Positions 37,972 through 46,399 are shown, numbered from the stretch's first letter. The stretch is 64,000 nt of DNA from Akkermansia muciniphila (GCA_945861565.1 CAMAUY010000006.1:22211-86210), one strand, 5' to 3'. Program-made: numbers and translations. Notes: generated by a model not told the origin, from the letters alone.

Positions 37972-39240
37972 TCAACTCTGTTTTCCTGTTGTTTCATCCA
38001 GGCAGGTGACTCCAGGAAGTGGAGCGCCCTCCAAGAACTCGAGACTAGCTCCCCCGCCAGTACTCGCAAAACTAACCTTGCCCCCCAGCCCGGCCTTGTT
38101 CACGGCCTTCACAGAATCGCCGCCACCAATGATCGATTTGGCACCGTGATCCCGGGTGGCGGCGACCGCCGCCTGCGCCACCGCCGTAGTTCCTGCGGCG
38201 AACCGGGCATCTTCAAACATACCCATCGGCCCGTTCCAAAGAATCGTCTTGGCACCAGCCAGCACGGCCGCGTACTGCTTCGCTGTTTCGGGACCGATGT
38301 CGAACCCCTCCGCATCCTCCGGAATGTCACCGCTGACTACCCGGGGATTCTGGAGATCATAGACGGGTCTGCCCTTTTTGTTCAGTTTTCCAGTGTCAAC
38401 CGGCGTCGCTATCACGGTGTCGGAAGGGAGCAGGAATTTTACGCCGCGCTTCCGAGCTTTCTCTTCGGCAGCGAGCGCCGTGCCGACGTGGTCCTTTTCG
38501 ATCAGGGATTTCCCGGTTTTTCCGCCGTGGGCCAGCTTGAACGTGTAGGCCATGGCACCGCCAATCAGAATCGTATCCGCCTTGTCGAGAAGGCGGTCGA
38601 TAACTTTGATTTTATCCGAAACCTTTGCCCCGCCGAGGATGACGACGAACGGGCGGGCGGGCTGTTCCAATTCATCCCCCAAGAACTGGAGCTCCCGTAG
38701 CATCAGAAGTCCCGCCGCACAGGTCCCCCCCCACGCTTTAATGATCCGGGCGACGCCGCAGGTCGAGGCGTGGGCGCGGTGCGCGGCACCGAAGGCGTCG
38801 TTTACGTAAATATCTGCGAGTCGCGCGAGGCGAGCGGCGAAAACGGGGTCGTTTTCCTCTTCCTCAGCGTGAAATCGTACATTTTCCAGCAGAAGAATCT
38901 CGCCGTCTTTGAGGTTTTTCGCAGCGGCTTCGGCCTTTTCACCCACGCAGTCGTCGGCGAATTCAACCGGACGCCCAAGCATTGTCGCCAGTTTTTCCGC
39001 CACGGGCCGCAAACTCATCGTGGGCTCCCGTTTGCCGTCTGGACGCCCCAGGTGTGCAGCGAGCACGAGGCGTGCTCCCCGGCTGACAAGGAGCTGGAGC
39101 GTAGGCAGGGTTTCCTTGATCCGGGTGGAATCGTTGATGACCATACCGCCGTCCTTTTCCTCCATCGGGACATTGTAGTCCACGCGCAGGAAAACCCGCT
39201 TGCCGGTGACGTTCAGGTCGGTGACCGAGAGTTTGGCCAT
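37972..39240 (-). CDS. pgk: Phosphoglycerate kinase
   Basis: A 422-residue glycolytic kinase converting 1,3-bisphosphoglycerate and ADP to 3-phosphoglycerate and ATP. It shows VFLRVDYNVPMEE, AAHLGRPDGKREPTMSL, LLENVRFHAEEEENDP, DAFGAAHRAHASTCGV, the hinge block FVVILGGAKVSDKIKVID, LWNGPMGMFEDARFA and IIGGGDSVKAV. The N-terminal substrate arginines and the C-terminal nucleotide site are all present. It is the first gene of the pgk-rplM-rpsI run, divergent from the protease-like gene. Confidence 0.97.
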   Translation of the reverse strand: MAKLSVTDLNVTGKRVFLRVDYNVPMEEKDGGMVINDSTRIKETLPTLQLLVSRGARLVLAAHLGRPDGKREPTMSLRPVAEKLATMLGRPVEFADDCVGEKAEAAAKNLKDGEILLLENVRFHAEEEENDPVFAARLARLADIYVNDAFGAAHRAHASTCGVARIIKAWGGTCAAGLLMLRELQFLGDELEQPARPFVVILGGAKVSDKIKVIDRLLDKADTILIGGAMAYTFKLAHGGKTGKSLIEKDHVGTALAAEEKARKRGVKFLLPSDTVIATPVDTGKLNKKGRPVYDLQNPRVVSGDIPEDAEGFDIGPETAKQYAAVLAGAKTILWNGPMGMFEDARFAAGTTAVAQAAVAATRDHGAKSIIGGGDSVKAVNKAGLGGKVSFASTGGGASLEFLEGAPLPGVTCLDETTGKQS

Positions 39241-39392
39241 AAAAGAAACGCTGTCGAAATCAGGCAGTCAAATAAACACCGCAATCAGGCATGGGTCCGT
39301 CGCCGGAAATCGTAACGCCGAAATCCGAGCGTGGAATCCCGAATTCGCAGGAATCGGGCCGCGAACCATAGCGAGCAGCCAGTCCGTGTCCA

Positions 39393-40331
39393 ATGGGTTT
39401 TTTAAACTGGGCAATCTCCAGGAAGCTCGCACCCTTACCGGAGATGCCCAACCCGAACGCAGCCACCGTGCCCCATCGCGCGCGCACGGGCCTCTTTAGC
39501 CGCCGGACGGCCGGGGCGTTCGCGCTCGGCCTTCTTTCAGTCTCATTGATGTTGGCCCGCGAGAGCCGGGTCCGGCCGCCGACGTTCCGCCAATTTATGG
39601 AGAAACGCGGATACACGGTCGTCAATGTGGACCGAGCTGTGGAACAACACCTGATGGTGAACGGGCGGATCGACGGCAAGCGAGCGCGGTTTCTCGTCGA
39701 CACCGGTTTCACCTTCAATGCGGTGGAAACCAACCGGGCGACGCGCCTGCCGCGGGTGTCCGCATCGGAGCAAACCGTACTGACTCCGCCGGGGTACCCG
39801 CCGGGATCCTTTCAGTTTGTGCGCCTGGACCACTTTGAATTGGCGGGGCGGAAATTTCCCGCGGAAGTGGCCATCGTGACCCGGTGGTGGCAGCAGGGTA
39901 TATCTCTTCCGCGGATGCCAATTTTCGGGATGAAAGGCGTGCTCGATTGTGATGCGGTGCTAGGTGTTCCCTTTCTGCTCCGGCATCGGACGGTCATTGA
40001 CTACGGTCAGCCGCCGGGACTGTTTGTTCGCGATGCGGCGCGTTCGGCCTTGGAAACAAAGGAAATCGAAGAATCCTTCCGGTTGAGTGGCTTTGCTCCG
40101 GTGGTCCCGATCTACCTGCCACCGGGACAATGGTTGGTGTCCGCCCGCGTGAACGACCGACGGGTGAGTTTGCTGGTTGATACCGGGGGATACCGCACGG
40201 TCTTGGATCGAGGCCTGGCCCAAGAATTGGGCGTGAAAATAGGCTCGGGTGTGCATTGGATGCAGGGAGGTGTCGATGGGAGACTTTCGACCGCGACGGA
40301 CGTTCGAATCCCGCGATTCGAACTGGGTTAG
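39393..40331 (+). CDS. Retropepsin-like aspartyl protease, interrupted by in-frame TAG
   Basis: A 312-residue frame with an N-terminal membrane-anchor or signal-like stretch (AGAFALGLLSVSLMLA) and two aspartyl-protease-type DTG sites: FLVDTGFTFNAVE (about residues 110-116) and LLVDTGGYRTVLDR (about 262-268). Both halves resemble single-domain retropepsin-like folds. The frame stops at TAG 40329-40331. However, the same frame continues without further stops to 40511 and encodes RGILGSDLLTATRAVLDCEA, the usual closing block (G-I-L-G-x-D-L-L, then V-x-D-C) of these proteases. So the gene is either broken by a single nonsense change, read through, or mis-sequenced. The start could also be the ATG at 39444. 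Confidence 0.75.
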   Translation: MGFLNWAISRKLAPLPEMPNPNAATVPHRARTGLFSRRTAGAFALGLLSVSLMLARESRVRPPTFRQFMEKRGYTVVNVDRAVEQHLMVNGRIDGKRARFLVDTGFTFNAVETNRATRLPRVSASEQTVLTPPGYPPGSFQFVRLDHFELAGRKFPAEVAIVTRWWQQGISLPRMPIFGMKGVLDCDAVLGVPFLLRHRTVIDYGQPPGLFVRDAARSALETKEIEESFRLSGFAPVVPIYLPPGQWLVSARVNDRRVSLLVDTGGYRTVLDRGLAQELGVKIGSGVHWMQGGVDGRLSTATDVRIPRFELG

Positions 40332-40511
40332 TCGGTATTCACCAATCTCACGATATCAGTGGCAGATCTGGCGCCGTGGAATCTAAGTTCAACCCAGCAA
40401 AGCCTGCTTCTCCCGCGCGGAATTCTCGGCTCCGACCTCCTGACGGCTACCCGAGCGGTTCTTGACTGCGAAGCGCCCCGGATCTGGTTTCTAAAATCCG
40501 CCGTCCGGTAA
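40332..40511 (+). pseudogene. Detached in-frame C-terminal tail of the aspartyl protease
   Basis: Fifty-nine codons directly after the TAG, in the same frame, reading SVFTNLTISVADLAPWNLSS and then the conserved PRGILGSDLLTATRAVLDCE before a TAA at 40509-40511. It is clearly coding in character and completes the second protease domain. There is no independent start codon. Confidence 0.75.
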
Positions 40512-40531
40512 TTGTTCGCGGCGTCGCGCGT

Positions 40532-41236
40532 CTACGGTGGTCTCGTCCGGGTATAGGGTTCTTCTTCCCAGTTGTTAGCGGGCCAGAAAAAACTGTCCAC
40601 GGCACCGTCATATCGCAGGGCGAGGTCACGAACGTTGGTCTTCTTCCATAAACCGGGTTGCAGTTTGGCCGTCCATCCGCTGTAGAGATGTCGATGCCAG
40701 GGGCAGGCAGCCACGATGAAGCGTCCCTGCCAGCGACTAATCTGATCCTTGAGCCACTGCTTTCCTTCGGGAGTCACTTGCTGAGACGCGCCCATGTGGT
40801 AGGCGTAACTGGTGGTGAATTCACCGAGCGTCCCGTAGTACTCCCACCCCAGATCAATGGGTATCCGTCCGCTCGTACGGTCGGATTTGCAGATAAATAC
40901 ATTGGTGGTGGAAAGATACTTAGAGCCCTCCAGGTAGTTGGTGCCGCCTCCGGCAAAACCGCTGCGAAGCCCTGGATTGACCAGGAAAAGCGGGGGACGA
41001 TCCCGATTGTCCTCCTGGTAGAGTCGGATTCCGAGACCCACCTGCTTGAGGTTGTTCACGCAATGCATTCGACGGGCCATCTCGGTCGAGCGACCGAGCA
41101 TCGGCAGAAGCATCGACGCCAGAATTGCAATGATCGCGATCACGACGAGCAGTTCGATCAGCGTGAAACCACGTGACGGTTTAGCCACAAGGCGGCACCG
41201 GAAGGGGCGCCGAAGAGAGCGGGAACCGGGATTCAT
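40532..41236 (-). CDS. Prepilin-like N-methylation-leader protein
   Basis: A 234-residue pseudopilin-like protein with a basic leader ([17 protein letters not shown]), the cleavage and methylation motif [20 protein letters not shown], and [34 protein letters not shown]. The C terminus has [18 protein letters not shown], a version of the DG block that lacks the usual DGH histidine. The track start at 41278 is replaced by the ATG at 41236. The gene is convergent with the protease, only about 20 bp away. The 160-bp hairpin element lies directly upstream. Confidence 0.88.
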   Translation of the reverse strand: MNPGSRSLRRPFRCRLVAKPSRGFTLIELLVVIAIIAILASMLLPMLGRSTEMARRMHCVNNLKQVGLGIRLYQEDNRDRPPLFLVNPGLRSGFAGGGTNYLEGSKYLSTTNVFICKSDRTSGRIPIDLGWEYYGTLGEFTTSYAYHMGASQQVTPEGKQWLKDQISRWQGRFIVAACPWHRHLYSGWTAKLQPGLWKKTNVRDLALRYDGAVDSFFWPANNWEEEPYTRTRPP

Positions 41237-41300
41237 GGAGTAATCCAATCGTGCCGCGGCCCGAAAGGCAATACTCAAGCAACGCGTGCCTGGATGGCCG

Positions 41301-41460
41301 GTGCATCCCGAAGTTGTTGGTAGAGGTTGTCGCGCTGCGACAACCCCGCCCGCGTACAGCGGGCGGAACAGGGCCGCAGGGCGGTTCGTGCCGCGCCTGA
41401 ACGGCGCGGGGACGCCGCAGCGCGGCGTCCGCTACCTTCTCCAACAACTTCGGAATGCAC
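41301..41460. mobile_element. 160-bp MITE-like element: terminal inverted repeats enclosing four hairpins
   Basis: The ends GTGCATCCCGAAGTTGTTGG and the reverse complement of the right end, GTGCATTCCGAAGTTGTTGG, match at 19 of 20 positions. Inside are successive perfect stems: GTTGTCGC/GCGACAAC, CCGCCCGC/GCGGGCGG, CCGCGCC/GGCGCGG and GACGCCGC/GCGGCGTC. There is no coding capacity. It fills the gap between the YwqK-like gene and the prepilin gene. I infer a non-autonomous mobile or structured repeat; no transposase is nearby. Confidence 0.65.
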
Positions 41461-41469
41461 GGTGCTCCG

Positions 41470-41730
41470 CTACCGCTGTGGTTTTGTCACTTCCCTCTTT
41501 TTCGTTTTCATCGTGGTAACCTTATAGACCTTTCCCTTCTTGTCGTAGGTGGTCCACTCGCCAGTTTGCTGGCCATTATCGAAGTGCCCCGAGCGCATCT
41601 TCGTTCCGTCTAATCGGAACCACTCCCAATACCCAGAGGGGACTCCGTTGGCAGTCTGGCCTTTGGCCCAAATGCTGCCGTCTTTGTGAGACTCGATGTG
41701 TTCCTCTTGGGGTGTTCTTTTGGTAGGCAT
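41470..41730 (-). CDS. YwqK/MORN-type repeat protein
   Basis: An 86-residue protein with MORN-variant repeats: HIESHKDGSIWAKGQTANGV, PSGYWEWFRLDGTKMRSGHF and DNGQQTGEWTTYDKKGKVY. It ends in a Lys-rich tail. Databases often label this family 'YwqK family antitoxin', but no toxin gene is adjacent. The start is set at the ATG at 41730 (MPTKRTPQEE); the 73 upstream codons in the track ORF look unrelated. Confidence 0.7.
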   Translation of the reverse strand: MPTKRTPQEEHIESHKDGSIWAKGQTANGVPSGYWEWFRLDGTKMRSGHFDNGQQTGEWTTYDKKGKVYKVTTMKTKKREVTKPQR

Positions 41731-42000
41731 AATGACGAAGTTCATTGGGCTGCATTTCGATATGCACGGTGCCTGATAGGAGTCCGCCTCGCAAGCGCTG
41801 GCGAACACGGCCGCATCGAAATTCGGGAAGCGCCAGGTCAAGGCCCCCTCAAGATCTGCCTTCGTAGCGTCGCGGATATCTGGAACAAAAGTTGAGGGGC
41901 CGGTGGCCGGTCTGAGCAGCGAATTGTCGGAGTTTGGAAATAACTCCACTCATCTGCAAGTGTCCGACATTGATGGGGCCCCCAAATCTGCGGATAAGGA

Positions 42001-42076
42001 GAACCGCGGATGAACACGGATTGACGCGGATAGAAAGGGCATGGAATCTGGGTCTATCGGCGTTTATCCGTGGTTC
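42001..42076. repeat. Palindromic repeat family, copy B
   Basis: The left arm begins GAACCGCGGATGAACACGGA and the right arm ends GGCGTTTATCCGTGGTTC; they are imperfect reverse complements spanning 76 bp. The related copies are A (15019-15060, half) and C (56796-56910). It lies in the ~420-bp gap between the YwqK-like and membrane-protein genes, which holds no other gene. Confidence 0.7.
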
Positions 42077-42152
42077 TCATTCCCCAATAGTCGGTGGCGA
42101 CAAATTCAATTCTCATGGCAAACACAGTCTACTCGGAAATAGCGCTGCGTGC

Positions 42153-42719
42153 TCAATCTGAAATTCGATACCATAATGGCTTCACTGCTCGTCGCCTTGG
42201 CCACCGCGAATCGGCGAGAGAACCTCTCTCGATGACATCCGACGAACAATACAAGTAACCGGAGTGCTTCACGGGAAACCCGCCGCCGGTAAGAAACTCC
42301 ACGGTCAAAACGCCGTTGGTGCCCCGCTGTGCCAGGACGGTGTATGCCAAACTGCCCTCGGCCTGCGAGATGCGGCGCAACTCTGACGAAACCGGAACGC
42401 TGCCTGCCTCCATCTGCTTGATGAGGGCCTCGTAGTTCGGCAGCGCCCGCTGAAAAGTGAAGTGGCGAATGGCCGCCCCAACCACTGGCGCGAATACAAC
42501 CACCAACACGGACACGCCCACAGGCACAAGTGTCCGCCAACGCTCTCGCTGCCAGTGAGTGAACACCCGCACGGAACAGATGAAACCGAACACAAGCAGC
42601 CCAAGTGTCAACAGCATCGAGAAAAGCTGTGTGACCGGAGACGGGTGTGCCGCAAACGCTGCGAATACAAGAAACCAAAGTCCAGCGACCGCGAGCGTGA
42701 TTTTGGTAATGCGCGACAT
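42153..42719 (-). CDS. Hypothetical membrane protein
   Basis: A 188-residue protein with three predicted transmembrane helices: ITLAVAGLWFLVFAAFAA, LFSMLLTLGLLVFGFICSV and LVPVGVSVLVVVFAPVVGAA. A soluble C-terminal domain of about 100 residues follows (ALPNYEALIKQMEAGSVPVS...). I do not recognise the family. The start at 42719 (MSRITKITLAV) is chosen over the track start at 42785 because it places the first helix at the N terminus. The last residues (WPRRRAVKPLWYRISD) look unlike the rest, so the 3' end may be eroded. Confidence 0.6.
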   Translation of the reverse strand: MSRITKITLAVAGLWFLVFAAFAAHPSPVTQLFSMLLTLGLLVFGFICSVRVFTHWQRERWRTLVPVGVSVLVVVFAPVVGAAIRHFTFQRALPNYEALIKQMEAGSVPVSSELRRISQAEGSLAYTVLAQRGTNGVLTVEFLTGGGFPVKHSGYLYCSSDVIERGSLADSRWPRRRAVKPLWYRISD

Positions 42720-42858
42720 ACGCCGCCTAACGCTGCTGCTCAGTGACGCGCCGCCGAGGGCATCCAGCATGGAACCACGACGCAACCGGCGCGTTCACTG
42801 GAGCAGCCTGGTTCGGCCTCCGGACCTCGAAGAACACCCGCGTCAATCGGCCCGGGCA

Positions 42859-42923
42859 TTCGTGTGATTGGTGTGATTCGTGGGCAAAAGCAAATGCGGG
42901 AGTGCCCACGAATGACACGAATG
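42859..42923. repeat. Imperfect inverted repeat around ATTCGTGGGCA
   Basis: Arms GTGTGATTCGTGGGCA (42871-42886) and TGCCCACGAATGACAC (42903-42918) pair with one mismatch around a 16-nt loop. The outer CATTCGTGT pairs again after skipping a 9-nt tandem duplication (GGTGTGATT) in the left arm. The ~360-bp gap from 42719 to 43080 otherwise shows no gene. Confidence 0.6.
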
Positions 42924-43031
42924 AAAACCTAGCGCTCTCATGTTGAACGTGGAGAGTGGACCGACCGAACAGATATTGGGCCAATCTTGGATATAGCCCA
43001 ACGCGGACTGATTTATTCTAGCCGGGTGCCG

Positions 43032-43072
43032 GCTTTTGGACTGTGTGGAGTAAATGCTATTTCGTGAAATTC
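43032..43072. repeat. Gene-end repeat copy 2
   Basis: Partner of 32242-32282, sharing TTTTGGACTG and CGTGAAATTC. It lies 8 bp past the end of the greA-like gene. The inner ATTTCGTGAAAT is itself palindromic. Confidence 0.6.
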
Positions 43073-43079
43073 CCGGCCA

Positions 43080-44903
43080 TCAGCTCTTTTTGAAGGCCTC
43101 GATATGCTCGATTCGGAATCGCCGCTTTTCGCCGATCTCGGTGAATTCGACTTCCTTGCCGACAGGCTGTCCAACGAACGCCTTCGCCAGGGGGGTCAGA
43201 TAGCTCAGGATATTCTTGTCGGGATCACCGTCCCAAGCCCCGAGAATGGTGTAGGTCTCAGGTTTGTTGGTGGTGAGGTCGAGGACGCGAATAATGGTTC
43301 CGGGGCTGACGACATCGAGTCGGGGATTATCGAAGTCGGTGCCGCGGGCGCGGTTCAATTCCACTTCGAGCTCATGTTTCCGGCGAGAAAGGACCTTTTG
43401 GGTTTCTTTGGCTGCCTTGTATTCCGCGTTCTCGCGGAGGTCCCCGTAACTGCGAGCGAGGGCGATATCCTTCACGTTGGCCGGAACCCGTTTCTGGACG
43501 AGCTCTTCGTACTCCGCTTTCCGCCGCTCGAGGCTCGGCCACGAAACGACGAACGTCTGGTCCTCTTTGTCCTTCTTTTGATCCCCGGTGATCATGCTCT
43601 GAATCGCCGGATATTGCTTAACGATACGGCCGAGGAGCGAGCGCTTATCCATGTCGTCAAACGCAGGGGATAACTGGAGATTGCGGGTCAAATCCTTAAT
43701 CACGTCGAAATCGGTGGACTCGATCAATTCCGGGAGCAGTTGTTGATCGGAGAGGATGAAATCGTGCAGGCGATTGGATTTCTTTTCGTTGAAGGCATCC
43801 CGTTCCATGGCCGTGAGCATGGCGCGGAAGACTTCCGGGGTGAACAGTTCCACGAACGCCTCGCTTCGTTCCTTTCCGAACCATAACAAGAGCTCGCTGC
43901 TCGCTCCGTGCTGGCCAATCAGTCGTGCGAGCGTGTCGTACAGCAGCTGGGTCTTCCCCTCCTGCATCAGCAGGCGGGCCGTTTCGCCGCAGAGCCGGGC
44001 GCCGCTGGAATTGAGAATTCCAACGAGCTGCGGACCCCATTCCGTTACGTGGTTCTTGAACGACTCGAGGGCGCGCCGTTGCCGAGGCGCAGAGGTTTCA
44101 TCAAAAAACGTATGGAGGCGCTGGCTATGAGCCCACACAGCGGCTTCGGTGGGGTGGGCCGGGTCGGCGGGGAGTCCCGCCGCCACTCGGACATCGTCCC
44201 GTGCAAAAATCCCCTCCAGAGCGAGCGAGGGCATCGTCGTCAGATGCGATTGGATGTCGGCATTCAGTACCCCGAGCACTTCGGTTACAACCGACTGCTT
44301 GTCTTGGAGGTCCCCCATGCACTTGGCGACCTCGAGCGCGACCGCAATGCGCGCCTTCAACCCCTTGGCGGTGCGGAACTCGGAGCCGAGGCGCGTCTGG
44401 AGCGACACCTCCGTTTCCTGGAGCAGGATCGGTTCTGACTTCTTGGCCGGGATGTTGAAGTGGCCGTCCTTTTTCATCTCGGTTCGGGCGGCTTCCCACC
44501 ATTTCTTCCAGTCCTCGCCGATAACATCCGGTACGAGGGCAGCCTGGATCTGATCGATAGTCGCGCGGTTATTGAAACTTCGCAGCACGAGGCGAACAAC
44601 GTCCAGATGGTGCAAGGCCGCCTGTTGTTTGAGGCCGGGGAGGTCCGTGGCCTTCCGTGCGAGGATATGCTCCTTGCCCACGGGCTTCAGGGATTCGGCC
44701 GCAAACGACAGGTCCATGGCGTGTCCTGCCTTCGAATGAAAATCGATCGACATCCGCCCGAGAACGACGTCCACGGTTCGGATCCGGCCAAAACCCCAGC
44801 TTTTGTGCACTCCAAAGCCACCTTGGACCAGAGCCATTAGCGGTTCGATGTGCCGGTGAGTGATCTTCCCAGTGGCGACCAGTTTCTCGAGTTCTTCCTT
44901 CAT
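43080..44903 (-). CDS. Long GreA-type transcript cleavage factor fusion
   Basis: A 607-residue protein whose last ~150 residues are a complete GreA/GreB factor. The coiled-coil tip ARSYGDLRENAEYKAAKE retains the acidic residues (GDLRENAEY) that stimulate RNA cleavage in backtracked polymerase, and the FKBP-like domain follows with VVSPGTIIRV, YTILGAWDGDPDKNILSYLTPLAKAFVGQ and VEFTEIGEKRRFRIEHIE. The N-terminal ~450 residues begin with a compact beta domain (GGFGVHKSWGFGRIRTVD) and then helical repeats of unknown function. Ordinary GreA is about 160 residues, whereas chlamydial GreA is similarly long (roughly 700). It is divergent from rsmB. Confidence 0.92.
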   Translation of the reverse strand: MKEELEKLVATGKITHRHIEPLMALVQGGFGVHKSWGFGRIRTVDVVLGRMSIDFHSKAGHAMDLSFAAESLKPVGKEHILARKATDLPGLKQQAALHHLDVVRLVLRSFNNRATIDQIQAALVPDVIGEDWKKWWEAARTEMKKDGHFNIPAKKSEPILLQETEVSLQTRLGSEFRTAKGLKARIAVALEVAKCMGDLQDKQSVVTEVLGVLNADIQSHLTTMPSLALEGIFARDDVRVAAGLPADPAHPTEAAVWAHSQRLHTFFDETSAPRQRRALESFKNHVTEWGPQLVGILNSSGARLCGETARLLMQEGKTQLLYDTLARLIGQHGASSELLLWFGKERSEAFVELFTPEVFRAMLTAMERDAFNEKKSNRLHDFILSDQQLLPELIESTDFDVIKDLTRNLQLSPAFDDMDKRSLLGRIVKQYPAIQSMITGDQKKDKEDQTFVVSWPSLERRKAEYEELVQKRVPANVKDIALARSYGDLRENAEYKAAKETQKVLSRRKHELEVELNRARGTDFDNPRLDVVSPGTIIRVLDLTTNKPETYTILGAWDGDPDKNILSYLTPLAKAFVGQPVGKEVEFTEIGEKRRFRIEHIEAFKKS

Positions 44904-44952
44904 TTTTGGTAATTCCTCGCACGTTTCCGTGAGGTCCGGCCACTATGCCTTC

Positions 44953-46272
44953 GTGGCCGCATCGAAACCAAGAGAATTTGCCGTCCGTAGTTTACTCAAT
45001 GCCGGACAACCCGGAGATTTCATCGAGCATCGTCTCGATGAGGATCCCGGCTGGGCCGCGCTTTCGCCGGCCGACGGCCGCCTTGCACGCGAACTGATTT
45101 TTGGAGTCATTCGGTGGTCCGCAACCCTCGATTGGCTGATCAACCGCCGAACCCAGGGCCGGCCCCAAAAGCCGGCCTTGAGACAGCTCCTTCGAACCGG
45201 GCTTTATCAGTTGTTTTGGCTCGACCGGATTCCGCCCCACGCTGCGGTGAATGAAACGGTGCAACTCGCGAGAGATCTGGGGTTTGGGTCACAGAGTGGG
45301 TTCGTGAATGCGGTCTTGCGCGGCTGTCTTCGGGAACAAGAATCCCTCCGAAAAGAACTGCTCGATTTACGCGAATCGGAGCCTGCCATGGGTTGGTCGC
45401 ATCCGGCCTGGCTTATCGACCGGTGGCAGGATCGATGGGGACGGCTCGACACTACGCGATTGCTGGCCCTGAATAACACCCCGCCGGGGACTTTCGCCCG
45501 ACTCAATACCCTGCGAACGGACGCTGTTTCGTTGACCGCCCGGTGGCGAGAAGAACTCGTCGATTTTCAGCCTGTTCACCGTGATTGGTGTCCGGATGGC
45601 ATCCTTTTTGAACTGAAAGACCATCCCTCGCTGGCGACATTGGGATCTTTTGTGGGGGGGGGATTCTACGTGCAAGACCCCAGCACCCTGCTGGCGGTGG
45701 AACAATTGGATCCACAACCGGGCGAGGTGGCACTCGATTTCTGTTCCGCACCAGGCGGGAAGACGACCTGGATGGCGGCACGGATGAAAAATCAAGGTCG
45801 ACTCGTGGCGCACGATAATAGTCGTGACCGGTTGCGTTGGGTGCTGGAGAACTGCCGGCGGCTTGGGGTGACCTGCGTGGAGACAACCGAGGCGGGTGCG
45901 GGCGTGGTGGCGGAACCGTCGACGTTCGACCGGATCCTGGTCGATGCGCCCTGTTCCAACACGGGAGTTCTGCGTCGGCGAATTGAATTGCGGTGGCGGA
46001 TTCGCCCCGAGGAAATTAATCGACTTGCGACCGAACAGCTGAGGCTGCTGATGCTGGCCGCGCCGTTGCTGAAGCCAGGGGGAACATTGGTTTACAGTAC
46101 GTGCAGTCTCGAGCCGGAGGAGAATTCGCAAGTGGCCAGTGAATTCTCGGCGAGACACCCCGCTTTTCAACTTGCGGCGGAACGGCAACTTCTGCCCTTT
46201 CGAGATGGCGCGGATGGCGTGTATGTGGCGCGCTGGGTTCGGAGTCTGGGTCCCGATGCACCCACCGGATGA
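44953..46272 (+). CDS. rsmB: 16S rRNA (cytosine-967-C5)-methyltransferase RsmB
   Basis: A 439-residue RsmB/Sun-type m5C methyltransferase. An N-terminal NusB-like RNA-binding domain (SLLNAGQPGDFIEH..., LPALRQLLRTGLYQLFWLDRIPPHAAVNETVQLARDLG region) is followed by the Rossmann domain. The SAM loop is ALDFCSAPGGKTTWMA, motif IV is VDAPCSNTGVLRRR, and the catalytic cysteine lies in VYSTCSLEPEEN. The track start at 44860 overlaps the greA-like start region; the GTG at 44953 (VAASKPREFAVRSLL) begins the conserved part. A G9 run at 45654-45662 is a potential slippage site. Confidence 0.94.
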   Translation: MAASKPREFAVRSLLNAGQPGDFIEHRLDEDPGWAALSPADGRLARELIFGVIRWSATLDWLINRRTQGRPQKPALRQLLRTGLYQLFWLDRIPPHAAVNETVQLARDLGFGSQSGFVNAVLRGCLREQESLRKELLDLRESEPAMGWSHPAWLIDRWQDRWGRLDTTRLLALNNTPPGTFARLNTLRTDAVSLTARWREELVDFQPVHRDWCPDGILFELKDHPSLATLGSFVGGGFYVQDPSTLLAVEQLDPQPGEVALDFCSAPGGKTTWMAARMKNQGRLVAHDNSRDRLRWVLENCRRLGVTCVETTEAGAGVVAEPSTFDRILVDAPCSNTGVLRRRIELRWRIRPEEINRLATEQLRLLMLAAPLLKPGGTLVYSTCSLEPEENSQVASEFSARHPAFQLAAERQLLPFRDGADGVYVARWVRSLGPDAPTG

Positions 46273-46399
46273 GTTGGCAGTCAATGCCTGCGGTGCGGTC
46301 CGTCCGGGCACCCGGAACTCGGTCCACCGTCGCAGCGGAAAAATTCGTATATCAGCGGAGACGAATTTCCGGCATCAATTACCGGGTCCGTCTCCGTGC

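Noticed and set aside
41470-41730. Toxin-antitoxin pair at the YwqK-like gene
   Set aside because: Only the YwqK/MORN protein is present; the flanks contain the hairpin element and repeat copy B but no toxin-like gene.
42106-42678. 190-aa minus-strand ORF
   Set aside because: It overlaps the membrane-protein frame (42153-42719); the latter has clean transmembrane helices, while this frame is Arg/Ala/Gly-rich without pattern.
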